Below, in pieces: positions 25,410 to 33,470 of a stretch of DNA of 64,000 bases (position 1 is its first letter; each line of letters opens with the position of its first letter). The notes below the pieces were generated by a model. It searched no databases, was not told the DNA's origin, and saw only the letters and a program-made list of their open reading frames with translations. The stretch is taken from assembly GCF_009765225.1 (NCBI RefSeq), contig NZ_VMSF01000001.1, positions 2,418,001-2,482,000 on the forward strand, read 5' to 3'. A program made the position numbers and the translations under genes. The stretch comes from Leifsonia sp. AG29. Lineage in GTDB: Bacteria; Actinomycetota; Actinomycetes; Actinomycetales; Microbacteriaceae.

Positions 25410-25735
25410 TCAAAATGCAAGCATCATGTGGTCGTCGTTTCTGCGCCCGTGGCTAGGGGAGGAAGATCACGCCGGCACGCCGACAGCCGCAATCCCGGGA
25501 GGAGAACCCCGCGCGCGACCTGGCCCCGATCCTCCATTACCGCCTCCTACTGCCTCCCTCACCGCCTCGCATCACCCGGCGGAACCGGGCCCCGCAGCTC
25601 AACCGCACCCGCTGGGCCACCCGCTTGCAGCAACGGAGGGGGACACACGCGCCCGGCCGCGCCGATCCTCCGTTCGCCGCCGACACGCCAGTCGCAGCCC
25701 CAAACCCCCTCCCCTGATAACGCGACCCCGCAAAC
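25410..25735. other. Intergenic region between ROK repressor and icd
   Basis: No gene supported. The first 25 bases continue the AT-rich upstream region of the repressor and probably hold its promoter (a TTGCAT element on the minus strand near 25420). The rest is C-rich with scattered CCGCCTCC units around 25530-25570. Short open frames here lack ribosome binding sites. Confidence 0.5.
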
Positions 25736-25773
25736 ACGACGGGCCCGGCGGATCGCTCCGCCGGGCCCGTCGT
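25736..25773 (-). terminator. Terminator of icd
   Basis: A perfect 17-bp stem (ACGACGGGCCCGGCGGA and its complement) with a 4-nt loop, ten bases after the icd stop, followed on the minus strand by GTTTG. The U tract is short, as is common in GC-rich actinobacteria. Confidence 0.85.
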
Positions 25774-25782
25774 CGAGGCGTC

Positions 25783-26997
25783 TCAGCCGAGACGCGCCTT
25801 GAGGTTCTCGCTGATCGCGTCGAGGAACTCCTCGGTGGTCAGGAACTTCTGCTCCGGGCCGACGAGGAGGGCGAGGTCCTTCGTCATCTTGCCCTCCTCG
25901 ACCGTCTTCACCACGACGTCCTCGAGGGTGTGGGTGAAGTCGATGAGGTCCTGGTTGCCGTCGAGCTTGCCGCGGTGGGCGAGACCGCGGGTCCACGCGA
26001 AGATCGAGGCGATCGGGTTGGTGGAGGTGGGCTTCCCCTGCTGGTACTGACGGTAGTGCCGCGTGACGGTGCCGTGCGCGGCCTCCGCCTCGACGACCGA
26101 GCCGTCGGGCGTGGTGAGCACGGAGGTCATCAGACCGAGCGAGCCGAAGCCCTGCGCCACCGTGTCGGACTGCACGTCGCCGTCGTAGTTCTTGCAGGCC
26201 CAGACGTAGCCGCCCTCCCACTTGAGGCTGGAGGCGACCATGTCGTCGATGAGGCGGTGCTCGTAGGTGAGGCCGGCGGCGTCGAACTTCTCCTTGTACT
26301 CGGTGTCGAACACCTCCTGGAACAGGTCCTTGAAGCGACCGTCGTACGCCTTGAGGATCGTGTTCTTGGTGGAGAGGTACACCGGGTAGTTGCGGTCGAG
26401 ACCGTAGTTGAAGGAGGCTCGCGCGAAGTCGCGGATGGACGCATCCTGGTTGTACATGGCGAGCGCGACGCCGGCGCCCGGGGCCTGGTAGACCTCGAAG
26501 CTCTGCGCCTCCCCGCCGTCGTTCGGCTGGAAGCTGATGGTCAGCGTGCCCGGGCCGTCGAAGGTGAAGTCGGTCGCGCGGTACTGGTCGCCGAAGGCGT
26601 GACGGCCGATGACGATCGGCTTGTTCCAGCCGGGCACGAGCCGCGGGATGTTGGAGATGATGATCGGCTCGCGGAAGACGACACCGCCGAGGATGTTGCG
26701 GATCGTGCCGTTCGGGCTCTTCCACATCTTCTTGAGGCCGAACTCCTCGACGCGGGCCTCGTCCGGCGTGATCGTGGCGCACTTGACGCCGACACCGTGC
26801 TTCTGGATCGCGTGGGCCGCGTCGATGGTGATCTGGTCGTCGGTCTCGTCGCGCTTCTGGATGCCGAGGTCGTAGTACTCGAGGTTCACGTCGAGGTACG
26901 GGTGGATGAGGGAGTCTTTGATCGCCTTCCAGATGATGCGCGTCATCTCGTCGCCGTCGAGTTCGACGACCGTTCCGTCAACCTTGATCTTGTCCAC
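25783..26997 (-). CDS. icd: NADP-dependent isocitrate dehydrogenase
   Basis: TCA-cycle enzyme that oxidises isocitrate to 2-oxoglutarate with NADP. The 404-residue length and the start [15 protein letters not shown] mark the homodimeric, eukaryote-like type, not the 740-residue monomeric type found in many other actinobacteria. Conserved parts include [18 protein letters not shown] and [11 protein letters not shown]. It is a single gene with its own terminator; a palindrome 60 bp upstream may regulate it. Confidence 0.96.
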   Translation of the reverse strand: MDKIKVDGTVVELDGDEMTRIIWKAIKDSLIHPYLDVNLEYYDLGIQKRDETDDQITIDAAHAIQKHGVGVKCATITPDEARVEEFGLKKMWKSPNGTIRNILGGVVFREPIIISNIPRLVPGWNKPIVIGRHAFGDQYRATDFTFDGPGTLTISFQPNDGGEAQSFEVYQAPGAGVALAMYNQDASIRDFARASFNYGLDRNYPVYLSTKNTILKAYDGRFKDLFQEVFDTEYKEKFDAAGLTYEHRLIDDMVASSLKWEGGYVWACKNYDGDVQSDTVAQGFGSLGLMTSVLTTPDGSVVEAEAAHGTVTRHYRQYQQGKPTSTNPIASIFAWTRGLAHRGKLDGNQDLIDFTHTLEDVVVKTVEEGKMTKDLALLVGPEQKFLTTEEFLDAISENLKARLG

Positions 26998-27057
26998 TGG
27001 TTCTCCTGGGGGGGTCTGCCTTTTTGAGCCGTCGACAGCTTACCGGAGAGGGACAAC

Positions 27058-27075
27058 TATCTTGACATCGAGACA
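27058..27075. promoter_or_regulatory. Imperfect palindrome between icd and GNAT gene
   Basis: TATCTTGACATCGAGACA is an 18-bp inverted repeat with one mismatch in the TCTTGA/TCGAGA core, placed in the divergent gap 60 bp from the icd start and 70 bp from the GNAT start. The symmetry fits a MarR- or TetR-type operator. TTGACA inside it also resembles a -35 box on the plus strand, but no matching -10 is seen. Confidence 0.35.
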
Positions 27076-27144
27076 GTTTCTCCCGGCGGATGCTCGGCTG
27101 GCCGCGACTATGCCGCGGTCACCCGCGCACGTTACCCTTTCGTC

Positions 27145-27597
27145 ATGGCTGAGTTGAGACTGGAAGAGCTGAGCGCGAAGACCGTGGTGGCGGCGAACGC
27201 GCTCACGTTGAAGCCCGGACAGGAGCAGTTCATCGCTCCCGTGTCCTACTCGGCCGCGGCCGCCGTCGCGGACCCGAACACGTCGTGGCAGCGCGTCGTC
27301 CTCGACGGCGATGAGGTCGTCGGGTTCATCATGGGCGACTTCGACCCCCACGCCCACCAGGAGGAGTTCAAGGCGATCCTCTGGCGCATCAACGTCGACG
27401 CCGACGACCAGGGCCGCGGCATCGGCACGTTCGCGGTCCGGGCCCTCGCCGACGAGGCGCGTGCTCGGGGGCACAAGCGACTGCACGTCATCTGGGAGTC
27501 CGGCGAGCTCGGCCCGGAGCAGTTCTTCCTCCGCACCGGCTTCAAGCCGATCGGCGAGACGCAGTACGGCGAGACGATTGGTGCCCTCGACCTCTGA
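27145..27597 (+). CDS. GNAT-family N-acetyltransferase
   Basis: A 150-residue acetyl-CoA-dependent transferase of the GNAT fold. The pyrophosphate-binding loop is DDQGRGIGTFAVRAL (residues 91-105), and VVGFIMGDF forms the beta4 strand. The overall form resembles spermidine/spermine acetyltransferases (BltD/PaiA-like), but the acceptor is not certain. The 3' end overlaps the next gene by 17 bases, so the two are translated from one message. Confidence 0.85.
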   Translation: MAELRLEELSAKTVVAANALTLKPGQEQFIAPVSYSAAAAVADPNTSWQRVVLDGDEVVGFIMGDFDPHAHQEEFKAILWRINVDADDQGRGIGTFAVRALADEARARGHKRLHVIWESGELGPEQFFLRTGFKPIGETQYGETIGALDL

Positions 27598-27922
27598 GGA
27601 GGCGCCGGGCCGCGATCCTGACACGTTCGTCGAGCGCGTGCTCGACGTCGTGGACTCGATCCCCTCGGGCCGGGTCATGACCTACGGGGACGTGGCCGCC
27701 GCCCTCGGTTCCCGCGCAGCGCGCATGGTGGGCCAGATCATGGCGTACTACGGGGGCGACGTGCCGTGGTGGCGAGTGGTCCGGGCCGACGGGCGCCCGG
27801 CCCAGAACCACGAGCACATCGCCCTCCAGCACTACCGGGCTGAGGGCACGGCGCTCCGGGGAGGCGAGGGCCGGCCGTATCGCGTCGACCTGGCGATCGC
27901 CCGGCACCGCCCCTCCCTCTGA
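27581..27922 (+). CDS. Alkyltransferase-like (ATL) DNA-damage protein
   Basis: A 113-residue protein of the MGMT C-terminal fold (VERVLDVVDSIPSGRVMTYGDVA, core IPSGRVMTYGDVA near 27-39). The methyl-acceptor cysteine of MGMT (PCHRV) is replaced: the site reads PWWRVV, with Trp63 in the Cys position. This is the mark of ATL proteins, which bind O6-alkylguanine, flip it and pass the lesion to nucleotide excision repair without removing the alkyl group. The GTG start lies within the end of the GNAT gene. Confidence 0.88.
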   Translation: MPSTSEEAPGRDPDTFVERVLDVVDSIPSGRVMTYGDVAAALGSRAARMVGQIMAYYGGDVPWWRVVRADGRPAQNHEHIALQHYRAEGTALRGGEGRPYRVDLAIARHRPSL

Positions 27923-28031
27923 GACACCCGCCGCGGGGCGTCGGCGCGACATCATCCCCTCGGACGATGAAGCCCTCAGGTCGATGGTGTTGAATGAAGG
28001 TCGTCCACATCACATATCACCGGGAGCCTCC

Positions 28032-28457
28032 GTGTCACGAATCCGAACCGCCGGACTGGTCGCCTCGGGCGCATCGATCGTTCTGGCCCTGTCCGGATGC
28101 TCGGTGGTCTCCGCCTTCACGCCGCACGTGCAGTCGGGCATCTACGACACGGCCAAGGAGTTCCGCGCCGCCGACCAGAAGGCGTTCGGCTCCCCCTCGT
28201 TCGTGCCCGACGACGCGACCATCGTCCGGGTCGACTGGGACACCCAGGCGGGCACCGCGATCCTCACCTACAGCTCGAAGACGCACTTCGTGACCGGAAC
28301 CTGCACCGCGCCCGCGCCCGTCCCGAAGGCGCCGCTCGCCGACAGCTGGTGGCCGGTCGACGGCTTCCCCGCCCAGGGCGTGCAGTGCCCGGGTGGGTGG
28401 ACGGCGTTCCTCATCGGCGACCAGGTCTACGCGGCGAAGGGCTCCGCCTCCAGCTGA
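28032..28457 (+). CDS. Putative lipoprotein of unknown function
   Basis: A 141-residue secreted lipoprotein. The GTG at 28032 has GGGAG about five bases upstream and starts a signal peptide (SRIRTAGLV, hydrophobic core) that ends in the lipobox LSGC with Cys23. The mature part has two further Cys (GTCTAPAP and VQCPGG) and no family I recognise. It is convergent with the histidine kinase gene, with six bases between stops. Confidence 0.75.
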   Translation: MSRIRTAGLVASGASIVLALSGCSVVSAFTPHVQSGIYDTAKEFRAADQKAFGSPSFVPDDATIVRVDWDTQAGTAILTYSSKTHFVTGTCTAPAPVPKAPLADSWWPVDGFPAQGVQCPGGWTAFLIGDQVYAAKGSASS

Positions 28458-28463
28458 CGGGCG

Positions 28464-30299
28464 TCACCCCGCCGCCGGCGCCTCGGTCGGCGAGCCCTCG
28501 ATGTCCGTCTCCTCGCGAGCGGAGGTCGCGACGGGGATCGTCAGCTCGACGATCGTGCCCAGCCCCTCCACGGAGCGGACCTCGGCGTGGCCGTCCACCG
28601 CCTCCACCCGGTCGCGGAGTCCCTCGAGTCCGCCGCCCGGCTCGATCGCCGCGCCTCCTCGCCCGTCATCCTTGACGGTCACGGTCACTGTCGACCCGTC
28701 GCGGGTCACCGTGACCGAGCAATTCCGCGCGCGGGCGTGCTTGGCGGCGTTGGCCAGGCACTCCGACACGCAGTAGTAGATCGTCTCCTCCACCACATCG
28801 GGGAGGCGTTCGGGCACCTCCACCGCTACCTGGACCGGCAGGCGGCTGCGCAGCGCCAGCTCGTCGATCGCGGACCGCAGGTCGCCGTCGGTCAGCACCG
28901 TGGGGTGGATGCCGCGTGCCAGCTCCCTGAGTTCGCGGAGCGCATCGGCGAGCTGGTCCGAGGCGCGCTGGAGGTCGAGGGCGAGGTCGCCGTCGCCGTG
29001 CGCCTCCGCCTTCGCCGTCGCGATGCGCAGGCTGATGGCGAGCGAGACGAGCTGCTGCTGTGACCCGTCGTGCAGGTCGCGTTCGAGCCTCCGACGTGCG
29101 AGGTAGCCCTCCTCGACGATCCGCAGCCGCGACTCGCGCAGCTCCTGGATCGTCCGCTCGAGGCGCTCCCGGAGCCGGTCGTTGTCGACGGAGAGGAGCA
29201 GCGCGGACGACACGGCGTCGAGCAGGCGGTCGTCCTGACTGAGCGCGACGTCGTGCTCGATCAGGGCGATCGGACCCTGATCCGAGTCGATCGCGAGCGT
29301 CGAGCGGCCCGGACGCAGCGCCGCGGGGTCCGGCTCCTGCTGGTGGGGTGCGCGGTCGCCCTCGCTCGTCCGGTACTCGCGCCGGTGCTCGTCCCACCAG
29401 TAGACCCGGAGGGAGGGATCGTGCAGCGTCCGCGCGAGGCTCGACTCCCAGAGTCCCCGATCCACCCGGTCGCGGGCCGCGATCACGAGGTCGGCGACCC
29501 GCGAGCGCAGGCCGCGCGCGTAGAGCACGCCCGCCACGAAGGCGGGAGGGACGAGCGCGATCGCCAGCGGAGGGATGAACTGGAGCTCGCCGCTGTTCCA
29601 GCCCACCGCGAAGCTCACCGATTCCTGCACGGTGCCGTAGCACCACAGGATGAGCGCGAGCGGCATCACGAAGGCGACGCGACGGGCGGGCAGAGAGCTC
29701 GTGACCCATCGCACCGCCAGCCGGCCGGCGACCACGAGCATCGAGCCGAGCCCCACGAGCCGCCACGCGATGCCCAGCCAGTAGTCCGCATCGGCGCTCG
29801 GCATGACCGCGTACGGATTGGCCGCGCACCCGCACTCGATCGGGGACGGCGACGCGAAGAGCAGGATGCCCGCGAGCCTCACGATGAAGGCAATGGTCAC
29901 CGTCAGCGCGATGACGCGGTCAAAGCGTGCGACCAGGCGGCCCGTCGGGTAGCAGAGCACCAGGATCCCGACGAGGACGGCCCACAGATCCGTGACGCCC
30001 TCGACCCACGGCCAGAGCCAGCCCCACTGCCGGACCAGGGGGTACCACGCGCCCGCCGACCAGAAGAAGGCGGCGCCCACCATGAGCCAGCCGGGAACCG
30101 GGCTGCGCACGATCCGCCACGCGACGATCGCCGAGACGCAGAAGTCGACGGCGACCGCGATGAATACGACGGCCCACGTGGCGCCGGAGGGACGGGGGCC
30201 GTAGTCGCCGGTGATCGCGCTCAGCGCCTGGGCGACGACGTTGGACGCGAGGGCGACGGTCACCGCCAGCGCGCGGACCCACACTCGCGCGGTCCGCAC
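28464..30299 (-). CDS. NarL-type sensor histidine kinase
   Basis: A 611-residue membrane kinase. The N-terminal half (about 10-265) has around eight hydrophobic helices with a short CGC cluster at 156-158. The dimerisation domain (HisKA_3) carries the phospho-accepting His410 in LERDLHDGSQQQ. The ATPase domain has N (SECLANAAKHA) and G (DDGRGG, GGGLEGLRDR) boxes. The GTG start lies one base from the stop of its response regulator. The signal is unknown; a many-helix sensor of this type often detects membrane or cell-envelope state. Confidence 0.9.
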   Translation of the reverse strand: MRTARVWVRALAVTVALASNVVAQALSAITGDYGPRPSGATWAVVFIAVAVDFCVSAIVAWRIVRSPVPGWLMVGAAFFWSAGAWYPLVRQWGWLWPWVEGVTDLWAVLVGILVLCYPTGRLVARFDRVIALTVTIAFIVRLAGILLFASPSPIECGCAANPYAVMPSADADYWLGIAWRLVGLGSMLVVAGRLAVRWVTSSLPARRVAFVMPLALILWCYGTVQESVSFAVGWNSGELQFIPPLAIALVPPAFVAGVLYARGLRSRVADLVIAARDRVDRGLWESSLARTLHDPSLRVYWWDEHRREYRTSEGDRAPHQQEPDPAALRPGRSTLAIDSDQGPIALIEHDVALSQDDRLLDAVSSALLLSVDNDRLRERLERTIQELRESRLRIVEEGYLARRRLERDLHDGSQQQLVSLAISLRIATAKAEAHGDGDLALDLQRASDQLADALRELRELARGIHPTVLTDGDLRSAIDELALRSRLPVQVAVEVPERLPDVVEETIYYCVSECLANAAKHARARNCSVTVTRDGSTVTVTVKDDGRGGAAIEPGGGLEGLRDRVEAVDGHAEVRSVEGLGTIVELTIPVATSAREETDIEGSPTEAPAAG

Positions 30300-30300
30300 C

Positions 30301-30984
30301 TCAGCCGTCCCGGCCGAGGAACCTCAGGACGGCGAGCACCCGGCGGTGACCCTCGGCGGAGTCCTCGACGCCGAGCTTCGCCATGATGTGGCCGATGTGC
30401 GACTCGACCGTGCGGAGGCTGAGGTGCAGTTCGCTCGCGATACCGACGTTGGAGCGGCCCTCCGCCATCAGGCGGAGCACGTCGCGCTCGCGCGAGGAGA
30501 GCGCCTCCACCGCCGCCTCGGACGATCGCGCCGACACCAGCAGATGGACCACTTCGGGGTCGACGACCGAGCCGCCCGCGGCCACCGTGCGGACCGCGTT
30601 GACCAGGGTGTCGGCGTCGGCGACGCGGTCCTTCAGGAGGTAGCCGGTGCCGCTGCCCGCGCTCATCGCGCGGATCGCGTATGCGGCCGTCGTGTACATC
30701 GAGAGCAGGAGGATGCCCGCCGTCGAGCCGTCGGCGCGCAGCCGCTCCAGGGCGCGCAGGCCCTCGTCGGTGTGCGTCGGCGGCATCTTGATGTCCAGAA
30801 CGATCGCGTCGACCGCCCCGTCGCCGCCCACGACGTCGAGCAGGTCCTCGGCCGAGCCGACCGCGGCCACGACCTCCAGGCCGCCGGCGCGCAGGATCTG
30901 GCCGATTCCCTCACGCAGCAGCACCGCGTCGTCGGCCACTGCGACGCGGAGCGGGCGGCCCTCCGCCTTCGAACCCCCGGGCAC
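30301..30984 (-). CDS. NarL/LuxR-type response regulator
   Basis: A 227-residue regulator: receiver domain (residues about 13-130, phospho-acceptor Asp64 in IVLDIKMPP, conserved Lys in YLLKDRV) followed by a LuxR helix-turn-helix (about 160-220; LSSRERDVLRLMAEGRS, core RERDVLRLMAEG). It is the partner of the kinase directly downstream. The GTG start at 30984 has only a weak purine tract upstream (GGTAAG). Confidence 0.93.
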   Translation of the reverse strand: MPGGSKAEGRPLRVAVADDAVLLREGIGQILRAGGLEVVAAVGSAEDLLDVVGGDGAVDAIVLDIKMPPTHTDEGLRALERLRADGSTAGILLLSMYTTAAYAIRAMSAGSGTGYLLKDRVADADTLVNAVRTVAAGGSVVDPEVVHLLVSARSSEAAVEALSSRERDVLRLMAEGRSNVGIASELHLSLRTVESHIGHIMAKLGVEDSAEGHRRVLAVLRFLGRDG

Positions 30985-31016
30985 GCGCTTACCCTAGCAG
31001 TCAGAGAGCCCCCTTT

Positions 31017-31034
31017 GAGCCTCCCGGGAGGCTC
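31017..31034 (-). terminator. Palindromic hairpin at the end of the receiver gene
   Basis: GAGCCTCCCGGGAGGCTC is a perfect 18-bp palindrome that overlaps the stop codon of the receiver gene. It lies 33 bp before the response-regulator start on the same strand and probably ends or weakens read-through from the receiver gene. Confidence 0.55.
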
Positions 31035-31380
31035 ATGCCAGCAGGCTGAGGATGGCCTCGCCCGTGAGCTCCTCCTTCGCGATGAACCCCTCCGCCCCGG
31101 ACTGCGCGACCCGCTGCCCGTAATCGCTCACGGACCGGCTCGAGGTCAGGACCACCGCGGCGCCGGTCTCGTGCATCGCCGGGACGAGATCGAAACCGCT
31201 GCCGTCCGGAAGGCCCACATCGAGCAGCACGAGGTCGGGCGACAGTCGGCGGCTGAGCTCGACCCCGTCGTGGCCGGAGCCGGCACCCCCGACGACGGAG
31301 AACCGCTCCAGCTCGAGCAGCAGGGTGGCCTGTTCGCGGAACCGCACGTGGTCGTCGACGATCACAACGCGGAGGCACAT
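31033..31380 (-). CDS. Stand-alone receiver (CheY-like) protein
   Basis: A 115-residue protein that consists of one receiver domain: acidic pair DD at 9-10, phospho-acceptor Asp54 in LVLLDVGLPDG, TSSR for the switch Ser/Thr, and Lys in FIAKEEL. There is no output domain after it. I chose the ATG at 31380, with GGGAGAAG about ten bases upstream. It sits just upstream of the NarL-type system on the same strand, so it may compete for phosphate with that regulator or bind another partner; this is inference. Confidence 0.85.
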   Translation of the reverse strand: MCLRVVIVDDHVRFREQATLLLELERFSVVGGAGSGHDGVELSRRLSPDLVLLDVGLPDGSGFDLVPAMHETGAAVVLTSSRSVSDYGQRVAQSGAEGFIAKEELTGEAILSLLA

Positions 31381-31569
31381 GCCGACATCTTCTCCCGGGC
31401 CCGCGGACGCAGCATCCGTGCCACCACGCATTCCGAATGCGGTGACCCCCCGGATGCGGGCCAGCACGCGCAGCGCGACGATATGAGGGAAGCTCACCGG
31501 ACCCGAATCGGTGGGCCGCGACCGGGAACCCGGCGGCTGATCCAACCCCTCGGTCGCCGGGCAGCCACC
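31381..31569. other. Intergenic region upstream of the receiver gene
   Basis: No gene supported. It includes GCATTC-C-GAATGC, a 13-bp palindrome at 31428-31440 about 50 bases upstream of the receiver start, which may be an operator. The half-site resembles the 3979-4411 repeats, but the centre is one base instead of three. Confidence 0.4.
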
Positions 31570-31608
31570 GGGGCCCTGCGGGAGAAAGGCTTCCTCCCGC
31601 AGGGCCCC
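31570..31608 (-). terminator. Terminator of the ABC exporter operon
   Basis: A perfect 15-bp stem (GGGGCCCTGCGGGAG and complement) with a 9-nt loop, about 50 bases after the stop of the downstream exporter gene. There is no U tract, but stability is very high. Confidence 0.75.
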
Positions 31609-31655
31609 TGGGGCCCCGCCGCGGCGGTGCGCCCCGGCGATCCGCCGATCCGCCG

Positions 31656-33470
31656 CTACACCAGCGAGTCGCGCCAGGCGGCATGCAGCTGGGCGAAGCG
31701 GCCCGTGCCGCCGATCAGCTCGCCGGGCGAGCCATCCTCCACGACGCGGCCGTGCTCCATGACGAGCACGCGATCCGCGATCGCCACGGTCGACAGGCGG
31801 TGCGCGATGATCACGGCGGTGCGGTCGGCGAGCAGCGTCTGCAGCGCCTCCTGGACGAGCCGCTCGCTCGGGATGTCGAGGGAGCTCGTCGCCTCGTCGA
31901 GGATCAGGACGGCCGGATCGGCGAGGAAGGCCCGAGCGAACGAGATCAGCTGCCGCTGACCCGCCGACACGCGGCCGCCGCGCTTGTTCACGTCGGTGTC
32001 GTACCCGTTCGGCAGACCCGCGATGAACTCGTGCGCGCCCACCGCGCGGGCGGCCGCCTCGACCTCCTCCCGGGTGGCGTCCGGCTTGCCGAGCGCGATG
32101 TTGTCGGCCACGGACCCGCTGAAGAGGTACGCCTCCTGGGTGACCATGACGATCGCTCGCCGGAGATCCTTCGGGTGGAGATCGCGAAGGTCCACGCCGT
32201 CGAGCGTCACGGCGCCCCGGCTCGGGTCGTAGAACCTCGAGATGAGCTTGGCCAGCGTCGACTTGCCGGCGCCGGTCGATCCGACCAGCGCGACCGTCTG
32301 ACCGGCCGGGATGTCGAGCGTGAACTCCGGCAGGATGACGCGGTCCTCCTTGTAGGCGAAGGCGACGCCGTCGAAACGGACGTGGCCCTGCGCCTCCCAG
32401 AGGTCGTGCGGCTGGACGGGGTCGGGAACGCTCGGCTCCTCCTCCAGGACTCCCGAGATCTTCTCGAGCGCGGCGGCGGCCGACTGGTAGGAGTTGTAGA
32501 ACATCGCCATCTCCTCCATCGGGTCGAAGAACCGGCGCGTGTACAGCAGCGCCGCCAGGAGCACGCCGATGGCGAGCTGCCCGTCGGCCACGCGGAACCC
32601 GCCGACGAGCAGCACGACGCCGACCGTGACGTTTCCGATCATCACGAGCCCGGGGTCGAAGATCCCGAACAGCTGGATGACGCGCGCGTTCACGTCGCGG
32701 TAGTCCTCGACGAGGCCGCCGAACTCCTTCTCGTTGCGCTTCTCCTTGCGGAACGCCTTCACCGCGCGGATGCCCGTCATCGTCTCGACGAAGTGGACGA
32801 TCAGCTTGGCCGACGCCACCCGCGAGATGCGGAACAGCACCTGCGAGCGCTTCTGGAACCACCGCGTCAGGAGGTACAGCGGCACCAGCGAGCAGACGAG
32901 GACCACGCCGCTCAGCCAGTCGATCGAGAACAGCGCGATCGCGATGAACAGCATGTACAGGAAGCCCTGCACGAGCTGGTTGATGCCCGAGTCGAGCAGC
33001 TCGCGGATCGAGTCGAGGTCGCTCGTCTGCCGCGAGATGATGCGGCCCGACGTGTACGACTCGTGGAACTCGAGCGACAGCTTCTGGGTGTGGAGGAACA
33101 CCCGCTTGCGCAGGTCGAGCAGGATCGCCTGGCTGATCCGCGCGCTGAGCACGGTGTACCACGCGATCAGCACAGCGCCGATGACGCCAGTCACCAGGTA
33201 GGCGACGCCGGCCGCGGCGAGCGGGAACCAGTTCTGCTTGAGCAGGGCCGGCAAGCCGTTGTCGATGCCGAACGCGATGATCGCCGGGCCGGCGACCTGC
33301 GCCGCCGTGCTGACGACGACGACCGCCGCCGTCAGCAGGAGCCGCAGGCGCAGCGGGCGCAGCAGCGACCCGAGGAGGCGCAGGGAGCGCCGGCGGATCT
33401 GCCGGCTCTCCTCCGCGCTCAGGTCGTTGCGCTCCTCCCCCTCGACGCCGAGGACGGATGTCGTGCTCAC
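31656..33470 (-). CDS. ABC exporter half-transporter, canonical Walker B subunit
   Basis: A 604-residue exporter subunit: six-helix membrane domain (about 40-325) and nucleotide-binding domain. Walker [10 protein letters not shown] is at 397-405 and Walker B LILDEA ends with the catalytic Glu526. The signature is degenerate: VSAGQ (501-505) in place of LSGGQ. With the upstream partner, which has the opposite defects, it forms a heterodimer with one active and one degenerate ATP site. The GTG start overlaps the partner's stop by four bases and has AGGAGG seven bases upstream. Multidrug or lipid export is likely; the substrate is unknown. Confidence 0.92.
   Translation of the reverse strand: MSTTSVLGVEGEERNDLSAEESRQIRRRSLRLLGSLLRPLRLRLLLTAAVVVVSTAAQVAGPAIIAFGIDNGLPALLKQNWFPLAAAGVAYLVTGVIGAVLIAWYTVLSARISQAILLDLRKRVFLHTQKLSLEFHESYTSGRIISRQTSDLDSIRELLDSGINQLVQGFLYMLFIAIALFSIDWLSGVVLVCSLVPLYLLTRWFQKRSQVLFRISRVASAKLIVHFVETMTGIRAVKAFRKEKRNEKEFGGLVEDYRDVNARVIQLFGIFDPGLVMIGNVTVGVVLLVGGFRVADGQLAIGVLLAALLYTRRFFDPMEEMAMFYNSYQSAAAALEKISGVLEEEPSVPDPVQPHDLWEAQGHVRFDGVAFAYKEDRVILPEFTLDIPAGQTVALVGSTGAGKSTLAKLISRFYDPSRGAVTLDGVDLRDLHPKDLRRAIVMVTQEAYLFSGSVADNIALGKPDATREEVEAAARAVGAHEFIAGLPNGYDTDVNKRGGRVSAGQRQLISFARAFLADPAVLILDEATSSLDIPSERLVQEALQTLLADRTAVIIAHRLSTVAIADRVLVMEHGRVVEDGSPGELIGGTGRFAQLHAAWRDSLV

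Noticed and set aside
25537-25737. Short minus-strand ORF between icd and the ROK repressor.
   Set aside because: It overlaps the icd terminator, lacks a ribosome binding site and encodes an Arg/Gly-rich string typical of shadow frames.
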